A stretch of 64,000 bases of DNA from Desulfococcus multivorans (GTDB lineage: Bacteria; Desulfobacterota; Desulfobacteria; Desulfobacterales; Desulfococcaceae), in NCBI RefSeq assembly GCF_001854245.1, contig NZ_CP015381.1, forward strand, positions 3,073,001-3,137,000, given 5' to 3'. The position numbers and the translations under genes were made by a program. Of the stretch, positions 35,657 through 44,790 are shown one piece after another (position 1 is the stretch's first letter; each line of letters opens with the position of its first letter). The notes under the pieces were generated by a model. The model searched no databases. It had not been told where the DNA came from and saw only the letters and a list, made by a program, of their open reading frames with translations.

Positions 35657-36295
35657 TTGGAATTCATTGATCTCAAAGCAAATATCAGAACAGGAAGAAA
35701 AAAGGGGCCGTCACGTCGCCTTCGGGCTGCGGGAAGAATCCCGGCTGTACTTTACGGCCCCGGCGCTGAGACCCTGGCCTTATCCATCGATACGACCGAT
35801 CTTGAGAAGGCCGTCAAGAATCGAAGCGGCAGCCAGGTCTTTCTAAATCTCGTCATTGACGGCGCCGACGGGAACAAGACAGCCATGATCAAGGATCTTC
35901 AAATACATCCGGTTTCACGGGATATGATTCACGCCGATTTTTATGAGATCGCCATGGATCGCAAAATCCGCGCCACGGCCCCGGTCACCGTGACCGGAAA
36001 ATCCATCGGGGTGGAAAACGGGGGAATGGTTCAAATCATCCGTCGTGAACTCGAGGTGCTCTGCTACCCCAACCAGATGCCCGAGGAAATCGTCGTCGAT
36101 ATCACCGATCTGGACATAGGCGACTCGATCCACATCGAAGATATCGCCGTCGAGGAAGGGGTCGAATTCCCCCATGACGTGAACTTTACGGTGTTGACCA
36201 TTCTGAGCGGTAGACCGGAAGAGGCCGGCGAGGAAGAGGAAGAAGAAATGGGTGAGGAAACCGAAGCCTCCGACCAGAGAGATGAAGAAGAATAA
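35657..36295 (+). CDS. rplY: 50S ribosomal protein L25 (general stress protein Ctc type)
   Basis: The 212-residue long form has the L25 domain (EFIDLKANIRTGRKKGPSRR, GRIPAVLYGPG) and the C-terminal TL5-like domain (ELEVLCYPNQMPEEI, DIGDSIHIEDI), ending in an acidic tail of Glu. It binds 5S rRNA. The start is TTG at 35657, supported by AAGGAGG six bases upstream and by the conserved N-terminus; no ATG is suitably placed. Confidence 0.95.
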   Translation: MEFIDLKANIRTGRKKGPSRRLRAAGRIPAVLYGPGAETLALSIDTTDLEKAVKNRSGSQVFLNLVIDGADGNKTAMIKDLQIHPVSRDMIHADFYEIAMDRKIRATAPVTVTGKSIGVENGGMVQIIRRELEVLCYPNQMPEEIVVDITDLDIGDSIHIEDIAVEEGVEFPHDVNFTVLTILSGRPEEAGEEEEEEMGEETEASDQRDEEE

Positions 36296-36886
36296 TTGAC
36301 TGATCCCCTCCATCTGATTGTAGGGCTGGGAAATCCGGGAAAGGCATATGAACATACCAGGCATAACGTCGGGTTTATGGTAATAGATCTCATCGCAGAC
36401 ACCTTTTCCATTTCCGTTGACGAAATGCGGAGCGACGTTCTGATCGGTCGCGGTAATATCGACAATTGCAAGGCCGTTCTGGCAAAACCACTGGCTTTTA
36501 TGAACCGGAGCGGAACTCCGGTTCTTTTGCTTCTGGAAGAGTTTGGGCTGAACGTCGAGGACATGATCGTCATTCACGACGACATCGATCTCACCTTCGG
36601 CAGAATTAAAATAAAAGAGAAAGGAGGTCATGGGGGACATCGAGGTATTGCATCTTTGATGAATGCCCTGGGAAGCGGTGCTTTCAATCGTCTTCGCATG
36701 GGCATTGGCCGACCGGAACCCGGCGTCGACGTCGTAGATCATGTACTCGAAGGATTTACGCCGGAGGAGCTCGAGCAACTGCCCCGGTTCATCGAAAAGG
36801 GGCGGGAGGCGGCCGTTACTGTCCTTTGCAAAGGCACAAAAGAAGGTATGAACAGGTTCAACCGTAATACTCAAAACCTAACTTAG
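36296..36886 (+). CDS. pth: Peptidyl-tRNA hydrolase
   Basis: The 196-residue protein has LIVGLGNPGKAYEHTRHNVGF, with the catalytic His in TRHNVG, and KPLAFMNRSG, IVIHDDIDL, KGGHGGHRGIASL and RLRMGIGRPE. It releases peptides from stalled peptidyl-tRNA. The start is TTG 36296, directly after the rplY stop codon, so the two genes are coupled. Confidence 0.95.
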   Translation: MTDPLHLIVGLGNPGKAYEHTRHNVGFMVIDLIADTFSISVDEMRSDVLIGRGNIDNCKAVLAKPLAFMNRSGTPVLLLLEEFGLNVEDMIVIHDDIDLTFGRIKIKEKGGHGGHRGIASLMNALGSGAFNRLRMGIGRPEPGVDVVDHVLEGFTPEELEQLPRFIEKGREAAVTVLCKGTKEGMNRFNRNTQNLT

Positions 36887-36904
36887 CATTTGGATGGAGG
36901 TAAA

Positions 36905-38914
36905 ATGGAATTTGTATCGAACAATGTGGCCCTGACATGCACACTGGTCGGAGCGCTCGGAATCGTTTTTGCCATCGTGTTGGCAGGAATCGTAAAGGGT
37001 GCCCCCGCAGGAAATGAGAAAATGCAAGCAATTGCCGGAGCCATCCAGGAAGGTGCGATCGCCTACCTCAACCGGCAGATGAAAAGCATGGGCATTGCCG
37101 GCATCATCATTTTTGGCGTTATTTTTGCCACCATGGGCGTCAAAACCGCCCTGGGTTTTCTTATCGGCGCGGTGGCCTCCTTCTGCGCGGGTTATATCGG
37201 CATGAGAGTTTCCGTTCTGGCCAACGTCAGAACCGCCGAAGCCGCCAAAAAGGGTCTGGCCGCCGGGTTGGCCATGGCTTTCAAAGGCGGTTCCGTTACC
37301 GGCATGATCGTGGCCGGTCTCGCCCTGACCTCTGTCTCCGGTTACTACTACTTCACCCATGACGTCATTGCCCTGGTAGCCCTGGGCTTCGGCGGCAGTC
37401 TCATCTCCATCTTCGCACGGCTCGGCGGCGGCATCTTCACCAAGGGCGCCGATGTCGGCGCTGACTTGGTGGGCAAGGTCGAGGCGGGCATTCCCGAGGA
37501 CGATCCGAGAAACCCCGCGACCATCGCCGACAACGTCGGGGACAACGTCGGCGACTGTGCCGGTATGGCCGCCGACCTCTTCGAGACCTATGCGGTCACG
37601 GCGGTTGCGGCCATGCTGATCGGCCACCTGCTGTTCCCGAAAAATCCGATGGCTACCGAGTTCCCACTGATCCTTGGCGCCATTTCCATCATCGCCTCGA
37701 TGATCGCGGTATTCTTCGTTCGCCTCGGCAAAAGCGAATACATCATGGGTGCGCTGTATAAAGGAATGTTCGGATCCGCTATCATCGCAGCCGTGGCATT
37801 TTACTACGCCTGTGCCAAGTTCATGGCCGACATTCCCGGCATTTCTGCCATGAACCTCTATTACTGTACGCTGATCGGTCTGCTCCTGACCGTCATCATC
37901 GTTATCATCACTGAATACTACACCGGCATTTACGGCCCGGTGAAAGCCATCGCCGAAGCCTCCACCACCGGTCACGGCACCAACATCATCTCCGGTCTCG
38001 CCGTCTCCATGCAGGCGACTGCGGCTCCGGTGCTGACCATCTGCCTGGCCATTTTCCTTGCGCATCGCTTCGGCGGGCTTTACGGCATCGCCATGGCCGC
38101 CATGTCCATGCTTTCCATGACCGGCATGGTCATCGCCATTGACGCTTACGGTCCCATCACCGACAACGCCGGCGGCATCGCCGAGATGGCCGGAATGGAT
38201 GACAGCGTCCGCGCCGTCACCGACCCGCTGGACGCCGTTGGAAACACCACCAAGGCCGTTACCAAGGGTTACGCCATCGGCTCCGCCGGTCTGGCCGCTC
38301 TGGTGCTCTTTTCCGCCTACGTTATGGAGTTCACGATTCAAGGCGCTGAAAAAGCGATCAAGTTCGATCTTTCCGACGTCAACGTCATCATCGGTCTTTT
38401 CATCGGCGGTCTGCTGCCCTACCTGTTCGCCTCCATCGCCATGAAGGCTGTCGGCAATGCCGGCGGCGCGGTCGTCGATGAAGTGCGTCGTCAGTTCCGC
38501 GAAATCCCGGGCATCATGGAAGGCACCGCCAAACCTGATTACGGCGCCTGCGTCGACATCGTCACCAAGTTCGCCCTCAAGGAGATGCTGGTTCCCGCTC
38601 TTCTGCCGGTCGTCGCTCCGCTCCTGGTCGGCTTCATCCTTGGCAAGGTCGCCCTCGGCGGTCTTCTCATCGGCTCCATCGTCACCGGCGTTTTCGTGGC
38701 ACTCTCCATGACCACCGGCGGCGCTGCATGGGATAACGCCAAAAAATACATTGAAGACGGTCATCTCGGCGGCAAGGGCTCCGATGCTCACAAGGCTGCC
38801 GTTACCGGTGACACCGTCGGCGATCCATACAAAGACACCGCCGGACCGGCTGTCAACCCGATGATCAAGATTCTCAACGTTGTCGCGCTGCTGATGGTGC
38901 CTTTCCTGATGTAG
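36905..38914 (+). CDS. hppA: Membrane-bound proton-translocating pyrophosphatase
   Basis: The 669-residue protein has about 16 membrane helices and the family motifs [40 protein letters not shown] and [15 protein letters not shown]. The motif [14 protein letters not shown] has Lys where potassium-dependent enzymes have Ala, which marks the potassium-independent, proton-pumping class. It couples pyrophosphate hydrolysis to ion export, or the reverse. ATG 36905 follows GGAGG at four bases. It has its own terminator downstream. Confidence 0.96.
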   Translation: MEFVSNNVALTCTLVGALGIVFAIVLAGIVKGAPAGNEKMQAIAGAIQEGAIAYLNRQMKSMGIAGIIIFGVIFATMGVKTALGFLIGAVASFCAGYIGMRVSVLANVRTAEAAKKGLAAGLAMAFKGGSVTGMIVAGLALTSVSGYYYFTHDVIALVALGFGGSLISIFARLGGGIFTKGADVGADLVGKVEAGIPEDDPRNPATIADNVGDNVGDCAGMAADLFETYAVTAVAAMLIGHLLFPKNPMATEFPLILGAISIIASMIAVFFVRLGKSEYIMGALYKGMFGSAIIAAVAFYYACAKFMADIPGISAMNLYYCTLIGLLLTVIIVIITEYYTGIYGPVKAIAEASTTGHGTNIISGLAVSMQATAAPVLTICLAIFLAHRFGGLYGIAMAAMSMLSMTGMVIAIDAYGPITDNAGGIAEMAGMDDSVRAVTDPLDAVGNTTKAVTKGYAIGSAGLAALVLFSAYVMEFTIQGAEKAIKFDLSDVNVIIGLFIGGLLPYLFASIAMKAVGNAGGAVVDEVRRQFREIPGIMEGTAKPDYGACVDIVTKFALKEMLVPALLPVVAPLLVGFILGKVALGGLLIGSIVTGVFVALSMTTGGAAWDNAKKYIEDGHLGGKGSDAHKAAVTGDTVGDPYKDTAGPAVNPMIKILNVVALLMVPFLM

Positions 38915-38993
38915 GTTTGACCGCGATAACCGGATCAGATTTTCCGGAGCGGATCTTATGGATCCGCACATAGCTAAGCAACACTGAATACTC

Positions 38994-39030
38994 AAAAGGA
39001 TTGGCGCCCCCATTCGGCGCCAATCCTTTT
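38994..39030 (+). terminator. Rho-independent terminator of hppA
   Basis: aaaaggattggcgcc (38994-39008) pairs with ggcgccaatcctttt (39016-39030) around a 7-base loop and is followed by more T. It closes the ispE-to-hppA gene run. Confidence 0.92.
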
Positions 39031-39173
39031 TTGTTTGCTTGTTTTTTATATGTATGATATAAAATGAAAAATTTATTCTCATACCGAATAGCCTCAGCGA
39101 CCTCAGTTTGATTTAAAGACGTTATCCTGCCGGTCGATGAGGTGTGTTTTTAATATCTTATACTGGTGGTGGA

Positions 39174-39722
39174 ATGAACGAAAAAAAGGCCAAGAATCAT
39201 ACCGAAAGCAATTCGCCACACAACGGCAAGCGGCGTCGATTCCAGGTCGGCGATCTGGCGGTCTATCCCGCTCACGGAGTCGGGCGCATCGAATCTATTG
39301 AGAGCAAGGTTGTGGGCGGCGAAACCCATGATTTTTATATTATGAAGGTTCTTGAGAACGATATGGTGATCATGATTCCGACTTGGAACGTCGAGTCCGT
39401 CGGCTTGCGTGACGTCATCAGCAAGACTGAAATTCCCGATATCTACAAGGTCATGTCCGATCGCCAGGAAAGTCCCCTGGACAACCAGACCTGGAATCGT
39501 CGATACCGGGAGTACATGGAAAAGATTAAAACTGGATCTCTCTATGAGGTCGCTGAGGTGTATCGGGATCTTTTCCTCCTGAAAATGTCAAAAGATCTCT
39601 CCTTTGGAGAACGCAAGCTCTACGATACGGCCCAGATATTGCTGGTCAAGGAACTCTCCACGGCTAAAGAAACCGACGAACAGACGATTCTTACCGAAAT
39701 CGAATCTCTTTTTATCTCCTGA
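39174..39722 (+). CDS. CarD family transcriptional regulator
   Basis: The 182-residue protein has the CarD/CdnL RNA-polymerase-interacting domain: FQVGDLAVYPAHGVGRIESIE, FYIMKVLENDMVIMIP and NVESVGLRDV. A helical domain follows (NRRYREYMEKIKTGS, EVYRDLFLLKMSKDLSFGER) typical of the family. It probably stabilises open complexes at rRNA and other promoters. ATG 39174 follows GGTGG; a GTG 30 bp upstream is weaker. It lies 20 bp before rluD. Confidence 0.94.
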   Translation: MNEKKAKNHTESNSPHNGKRRRFQVGDLAVYPAHGVGRIESIESKVVGGETHDFYIMKVLENDMVIMIPTWNVESVGLRDVISKTEIPDIYKVMSDRQESPLDNQTWNRRYREYMEKIKTGSLYEVAEVYRDLFLLKMSKDLSFGERKLYDTAQILLVKELSTAKETDEQTILTEIESLFIS

Positions 39723-39742
39723 CCTCTGCGCATCCTCCCTCT

Positions 39743-40717
39743 ATGATCGATACTGTCGATGAGTACCGGATCATCGTCGATGACCAGTCCGCCGGTCTTC
39801 GGCTCGACGCCTTTCTGGGGACGATTCTTCCGGACTGTTCTCGTTCCTACGCCGCCCAGCTTATCCGCACGGGGCGGATCACGCTTTTTCAACGGAAGGC
39901 AAAGCCCAGTCATCGGCTTCGCCCAGGCGACGAAATTCTCGCCCGAATTCCGCCGCCGGAGCCGGCCCATATTCCTCCTGAGCCCATTCCACTGGATATC
40001 ATTTATCAGGACGACTTCCTGATCGTTCTGAACAAACCCGCCGGCATGGTGGTGCATCCGGCGCCGGGACATTCCTCCGGGACTCTCGTTAACGCTCTGC
40101 TCCACCATTGTCCGGATCTACCGGGGATCGGCGGAGAAGTTCGTCCCGGTATCGTCCACCGCCTGGATAAGGATACGACCGGCCTCCTGGTTGTTGCCAA
40201 AACCGCCGACGCCCACACCGACCTGTCCGCTCAGTTCAAATCCCGAAGGGTCGGGAAAAAGTACCTGGTTTTAGTACACGATCATATGGCGACAGATTCG
40301 GGAAGCATTGACCGCCCTATTGCCCGTCACCCGTCTAACCGAAAAAAAATGGCAGTCACCATGGGATCCGGAAGACACGCTTTGACCCGATGGCGGCGTC
40401 TCGAGCATCTTGCCGAAGCGTCCCTCCTCGAGGTGGACCTGCTGACCGGTCGCACCCATCAAATTCGCGTCCATTTTTCCGCCATCCATCATCCCGTTAT
40501 CGGGGATCCGATCTACAGCTCCTCAAATTGGGGTAACCACTCGCCAAAAGTCCGCCGTTTGATTCAACCCATCCGCCGACAGATGCTGCATGCGTTGAAA
40601 ATTCGCTTCAAACACCCTGAAAGCGGCGCTGATATATGCTTCAGCGCGCCGCCTCCCCCAGATATGCTTGAACTGATATGTGCTCTCAGGAAGGCTTATA
40701 CCGACGTATCATCCTGA
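39743..40717 (+). CDS. Pseudouridine synthase, RluD family
   Basis: The 324-residue protein has an N-terminal S4 domain (GLRLDAFLGTILPDCSRSYAAQ), the RluA/RluD catalytic motif GIVHRLDKDTTGLLVVAKT with the catalytic Asp, and the EVDLLTGRTHQIRVHFS motif. It modifies uridines in 23S rRNA; the S4 domain and length fit RluD rather than RluA. It is cotranscribed with carD and ends before a strong hairpin. Confidence 0.94.
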   Translation: MIDTVDEYRIIVDDQSAGLRLDAFLGTILPDCSRSYAAQLIRTGRITLFQRKAKPSHRLRPGDEILARIPPPEPAHIPPEPIPLDIIYQDDFLIVLNKPAGMVVHPAPGHSSGTLVNALLHHCPDLPGIGGEVRPGIVHRLDKDTTGLLVVAKTADAHTDLSAQFKSRRVGKKYLVLVHDHMATDSGSIDRPIARHPSNRKKMAVTMGSGRHALTRWRRLEHLAEASLLEVDLLTGRTHQIRVHFSAIHHPVIGDPIYSSSNWGNHSPKVRRLIQPIRRQMLHALKIRFKHPESGADICFSAPPPPDMLELICALRKAYTDVSS

Positions 40718-40782
40718 TTGGATATAGAGCCCCTGATAAAGGCATAGTTTCTTCATCTCTCACCACCACTGTCCGCCATGCA

Positions 40783-40821
40783 AAAGGCCGTTCCCGAGTC
40801 TGAGACTCGGGAACGGCCTTT
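40783..40821. terminator. Bidirectional hairpin between rluD and Rnf2
   Basis: A perfect 18-bp stem (starting aaaggccgttcccgag, 40783-40800) with a three-base loop tga and the complementary arm at 40804-40821. It separates the convergent rluD and rnfB2 genes. The T tracts are short but present on both strands. Confidence 0.88.
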
Positions 40822-40851
40822 CAGATGCTAAACGTTTTCGATTGCCGACGC

Positions 40852-42927
40852 TTATGCGGCTTTTTTCCGGGTATCTTTATTGTAACACAATCTACAACAG
40901 TTCATGCACCGGGACGCCTCTTTGAGAGCAGCCTCTTCCGGCAGCACCAAATCCACCTCCTCGAAGGTTTTGATCCGGGTGGCCACCGGCAACTCCGGCA
41001 TCCTGGCCCTCTCGCTGGGAATCACCCCGTCCACATGCTCGAACAGCGATTCCGGAATATGCGTCTTGAAAAGAACGTTCTCCGGGGGTTTGACCGATTC
41101 GCCCATCAGATATTGATGAATGGACCGAGCCGCCCGTCGCCCACCGCCAATGGCCGAGACTACCAGGGATGCACCCGTAGCGGAGTCGCCGCCGGTGAAT
41201 ATCTTGGGAATACTGCATTGCAGGGTTATGGGATCGTTGTCAAGGGTATTCCACCGCGTGATGACGAGATCTTCGAGAGACTTGGCGTCCTCCTTGAATG
41301 AAACATCCGGGCGCTGTCCAATGGCGCTGATGATCATATCCGCCTCGATCAGGGTTTCCGATCCTTCGACAGGCACCGGACGACGACGACCGCTGGCATC
41401 GGGTTCACCCAGTTCCATCTTGAGATATTCCAGATGGGTCGCATTCCCGCTCTCGTCGCTCACGACCCTGGTGGGTGCCGCCAGAAAATGATATTTCACG
41501 CCTTCATGCTCGGCAGCTTCGATCTCCACGACATTGGCCGGCATCTCCTTCCGGGTCCTCCGATACAGAAGGGTCACCTCTTCCGCGCCGAGCCTGACCA
41601 ATGTGCGAACACAATCGATGGCGGTATTGCCGCCGCCGACGACAACGCATTTTTTACCGATGGGAATTTTTTCCCCTCCGGCAAACCGTGAGAGAAAATT
41701 TATACCGGTATAGACGCCCGAAGCGTCCTCGCCCTTGATACCCAGGGTGTAATCGCTCCAGGCACCAATGCCGAAAAATACCGCGTCAAAGCCTTCGTAG
41801 CTGAGTGTTCCCATGTTGAAGTCCCTGCCGAATCGCATGTTCGTACGGGCTTCTATGCCGAGATTGAGGATGCCTTGAATTTCCCAATCCAGTGTCTTTT
41901 TGGGAAGCCGATATTCTGGGATACCGTAACGGACCATACCGCCCAGATGGGGCATCGCCTCGAAAATGGTCACGTCGTGCCCCACCCGCTTCAGAAAGAA
42001 AGCACAGCTGAGCCCTGCGGGGCCGCCGCCGATAACGGCAACCTTTTTGCCGGTTTCAGGTGCGCAGCTGATGGGAAAGCGCGTGCCGGAATTCATCTCG
42101 AAGTCGGCTACGAATCGTTTCAGCTGGTTGATGGATACCGGTTCATCTTCGATACCCCTGCGGCAGTAATCCTCACAGGGATGGGGACAAACCCGCCCGC
42201 AGGTAAGAATCAGGGGATTTCTCAGCCGCAGGGTATGAACGGCGCCTTCGTAATCCCCTTTGGTGATACACTCGATATACATCGGAATATCGATTTCCGC
42301 AGGGCAGGTCTGCTGACAGGGCGCCAGAGCGTCCTCGGTTTTGTTGATATCGAGCAGCCGCTGGGACAGGGTCCTCACCGTAAGAATGCTCTTGGGGCAC
42401 GCCTTTTCACAAGCACCGCATCCCACGCATTTAATCTCATCGACGATGGGAAATCCGTCGGGCCCCATGTGGATCGCGTCAAATTTACAGGAGCGTACGC
42501 AGTCTCCGTAGCCGAGGCATCCGACCCGGCATTCGCGTTTACCCCCATACATCGTCGATACGGCCGCGCAGGTCTGAACGCCCATATAATGAAATTTGTC
42601 ATCCGCACGGAATCCGCCGTCGCAGGTGTTGAGCGACTTGAGCGGCTCCGCCGTACCGACGTCCATGCCCATCACCTTAGCGACGTTCGCAACGAGCTCG
42701 GGACCGGAGACAATGCAGACGTTGGGAGGCGCTTTCCCCGATACGACGGCGGCGGCCGCCGCCGAGCATCCGGCATATCCGCAACCGCCGCAGTTGGCGC
42801 CCGCGAGATTGGCTTCGACCTCGGCGATGCGAGGATCTTCATAGACATAAAAGATTTTTGACGCAAGGCTTAGAACCGTGCCGCATACGGCACCGAATCC
42901 CAACATGACTAAAATAGCTTCCGTCAC
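40852..42927 (-). CDS. RnfB fused to a GltD/NfnB-like FAD-NAD(P)H oxidoreductase (Rnf2)
   Basis: The 691-residue chimera starts with RnfB: an N-terminal helix, ANCGGCGYAGCSAAAAA (Cys46, 49, 54, then Cys71), and ferredoxin motifs CRVGCLGYGDCVRSC and CVGCGACEKACPKS (to about 180). Residues 200-270 form a GltD-type cysteine domain (CQQTCPAEIDIP, CGRVCPHPCEDYC). From 293 comes an FAD fold (VAVIGGGPAGLSCAFFLKRVG), and around 426 an NAD(P)H fold (CVVVGGGNTAIDCVRTLVRLG, YRRTRKEMP), then IFTGGDSATGAS and a final CMNCCRLC. It should link the ferredoxin side of Rnf directly to NAD(P)H, or to a flavin that could split electrons. No stop or frameshift interrupts the junction. Confidence 0.9.
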   Translation of the reverse strand: MTEAILVMLGFGAVCGTVLSLASKIFYVYEDPRIAEVEANLAGANCGGCGYAGCSAAAAAVVSGKAPPNVCIVSGPELVANVAKVMGMDVGTAEPLKSLNTCDGGFRADDKFHYMGVQTCAAVSTMYGGKRECRVGCLGYGDCVRSCKFDAIHMGPDGFPIVDEIKCVGCGACEKACPKSILTVRTLSQRLLDINKTEDALAPCQQTCPAEIDIPMYIECITKGDYEGAVHTLRLRNPLILTCGRVCPHPCEDYCRRGIEDEPVSINQLKRFVADFEMNSGTRFPISCAPETGKKVAVIGGGPAGLSCAFFLKRVGHDVTIFEAMPHLGGMVRYGIPEYRLPKKTLDWEIQGILNLGIEARTNMRFGRDFNMGTLSYEGFDAVFFGIGAWSDYTLGIKGEDASGVYTGINFLSRFAGGEKIPIGKKCVVVGGGNTAIDCVRTLVRLGAEEVTLLYRRTRKEMPANVVEIEAAEHEGVKYHFLAAPTRVVSDESGNATHLEYLKMELGEPDASGRRRPVPVEGSETLIEADMIISAIGQRPDVSFKEDAKSLEDLVITRWNTLDNDPITLQCSIPKIFTGGDSATGASLVVSAIGGGRRAARSIHQYLMGESVKPPENVLFKTHIPESLFEHVDGVIPSERARMPELPVATRIKTFEEVDLVLPEEAALKEASRCMNCCRLCYNKDTRKKAA

Positions 42928-42999
42928 GATGTTTACTCCTCTATATAACTCCGTTTCAGCCTTTTCCGCTGGAATAATCTGCCAGGCGGAAACCTGCCG

Positions 43000-43575
43000 T
43001 TAAACCATTCCCTTGAAGGCGAAAAATGTCAGGGAAAGAATCCCCGCCGTCACCAGGGCAATGGAGGTGTCCTGAAGCGGCTTAGGAACCCTTGCCAGGA
43101 GAATTCGCTCACGCACGCCGGCAAACAGCACGAGGGCCAGGCCGAAGCCTACCGCGTAGGCAAAGGACGCGACCAGCGCCTGCATAAAGGTGTATTCTTC
43201 ATTAATATTGATCAGACAGACACCCATTACCGCACAGTTGGTGGTGATCAGGGGCAGAAATATGCCAAGACCCGCATATAGGGCCGGAATACTTTTTTTC
43301 AGAAACATCTCCACGAACTGAACCAAGGATGCGATGACCACGATAAAGGATATGGTTCTAAGATATTCCAGCTCAAATTGTTTGAGAACGTAGGTATCCA
43401 CGATCCAGGTGATAACGCCGGCCATCACGAGGACGAACACGACGGCCATGGCCATTCCCACCGCCGTTTCCATCTTCTTGGAGGTTCCCATAAACGGGCA
43501 GTTCCCCAGATATTGGGCCAAGAGAATATTGTTGACGAGGATACAGCTTACGGCAAGGACGATATAGTCACCCAT
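43000..43575 (-). CDS. rnfA: RnfA, membrane subunit of Rnf2
   Basis: The 191-residue protein has the canonical RnfA length and motifs: VNNILLAQYLGNCPFMGTSKK, VQFVEMFLKKSIPALYAGLG and [15 protein letters not shown]. Cys in GNCPF and TTNCA are the ligands of the membrane iron-sulphur centre. It follows rnfE2 by ten bases; 72 bp separate it from the rnfB fusion gene, wide enough for a separate RBS. Confidence 0.94.
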   Translation of the reverse strand: MGDYIVLAVSCILVNNILLAQYLGNCPFMGTSKKMETAVGMAMAVVFVLVMAGVITWIVDTYVLKQFELEYLRTISFIVVIASLVQFVEMFLKKSIPALYAGLGIFLPLITTNCAVMGVCLININEEYTFMQALVASFAYAVGFGLALVLFAGVRERILLARVPKPLQDTSIALVTAGILSLTFFAFKGMV

Positions 43576-43585
43576 CTATCTTCTC

Positions 43586-44179
43586 CTATTTTTTTCCAAC
43601 CAGGTTCATGAGACAGAGCATCAGTCCAAGACCGACAAAAGCGCCAGGGGCCTCAACCATGAAGGAAAACGGCTCATAGGAAGGACCGAACACATCGTAT
43701 CCCAAAACGGTCCCATAGCCCAGAATTTCCCGTACGGCGCCCAACGCCCCCAGGGCCAGAGTAAACCCGATACCGATTCCGAGGCCGTCCGCCATGGATG
43801 GGAGTACCGGATTCTTGGCGGCAAAGGCTTCTGAACGCCCGAGAACAATGCAGTTGACAACGATGAGCGGAATGAAGATACCCAGCTTCAAAAACAGTGG
43901 ATAGGTGAAAGCCTGCATGAGCAGTTCGACAACAGTGACGAAGGTGGCGATCACAATGATAAAGCATGCGATGCGGACCTTGGAAGGAATAACCTTTCGC
44001 AACATGGATACCAGCAGGTTGGAGCCCACGAGCACGAAGGTCGTCGCCAGCCCCATGCCGATGCCGTTTTCAACCGATTTGGTAACGGCTAGGGCAGGAC
44101 AGAGGCCGAGGACCAGCCGAAACGGCGGTATCTCGTCCCACAATCCCTTGACAAATTCTTGAGCGATTGACTTGGCCAT
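43586..44179 (-). CDS. rnfE: RnfE, membrane subunit of Rnf2
   Basis: The 197-residue protein has PPFRLVLGLCPALAVTKSVEN, IPLIVVNCIVLGRSEAFAAKN, ALGAVREILGYG and APGAFVGLGLMLCLMN. It pairs with RnfA to bind the membrane iron-sulphur centre. Unlike RnfE1 it has only the usual cysteine after VNC. It starts 15 bp after rnfG2. Confidence 0.94.
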   Translation of the reverse strand: MAKSIAQEFVKGLWDEIPPFRLVLGLCPALAVTKSVENGIGMGLATTFVLVGSNLLVSMLRKVIPSKVRIACFIIVIATFVTVVELLMQAFTYPLFLKLGIFIPLIVVNCIVLGRSEAFAAKNPVLPSMADGLGIGIGFTLALGALGAVREILGYGTVLGYDVFGPSYEPFSFMVEAPGAFVGLGLMLCLMNLVGKK

Positions 44180-44194
44180 CGGTATTCTCTCCCT

Positions 44195-44788
44195 CTATTT
44201 GTTTAAGGCTTTAAGGTTTTCCTCAATCTGGGGCTTCAGCCGGGTATAGATCGCCCCGACATCCGTGGCCGCAGCACACACGGCGCGGGAGGTGATTGTC
44301 GCACCGCTGATGGCGTTGATGCTTCCACCGTCACCCGTTATTTTAACCGGGTCCTTGACCGATGCACCCTTGAACTGTTCAGCAAAGCCCGGGTCCTCTT
44401 TGGCCTTCGCCCCCATGCCGGGGGTTTCCGCATGGGTCGTCACTCCGGCGCCCAGAATGGTATCGGATTCCATGTCGATGCCCACCATCAGGCCGACGTC
44501 GCCACCATAGCCCTTGCCGTAGCTTTCCAGAGCAACCGCTTTGGGCTTACCGTCAATGACGCCGACAAAAATACTTCGTTCAACATCGCCGTCTGTGATT
44601 TTAAAACGATCTGAAATCGGATCGTTGGAGGCATCCTTGAAAATACTCTTCAGGGCAGGACCCTTGACGAACGTCAGCTGCTGATTCTCGATTTGGTCCT
44701 TGGTGTTATCCCGAACAGCAGCCAGCAGTCCTCCGGAAAAGGCGGCCAGAGCCGTCAGCACGACAACCATTTTAATCATATCTCGCAT
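44195..44788 (-). CDS. rnfG: RnfG, flavin-binding subunit of Rnf2
   Basis: The 197-residue protein has an N-terminal helix (MIKMVVVLTALAAFSGGLLAA), the TPGMGAKAKEDPGFAEQFKG stretch and the FMN attachment motif AISGATITSRAV with Thr. It faces the periplasm, where the neighbouring cytochrome would also be. It starts two bases after the rnfD2 stop. Confidence 0.94.
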   Translation of the reverse strand: MRDMIKMVVVLTALAAFSGGLLAAVRDNTKDQIENQQLTFVKGPALKSIFKDASNDPISDRFKITDGDVERSIFVGVIDGKPKAVALESYGKGYGGDVGLMVGIDMESDTILGAGVTTHAETPGMGAKAKEDPGFAEQFKGASVKDPVKITGDGGSINAISGATITSRAVCAAATDVGAIYTRLKPQIEENLKALNK

Positions 44789-44790
44789 CG

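Noticed and set aside
36878-39082. Minus-strand 734-codon frame rich in Gly, Asp and His
   Set aside because: It lies antisense to hppA, which has full family motifs. Composition is typical of a shadow frame in GC-rich DNA.
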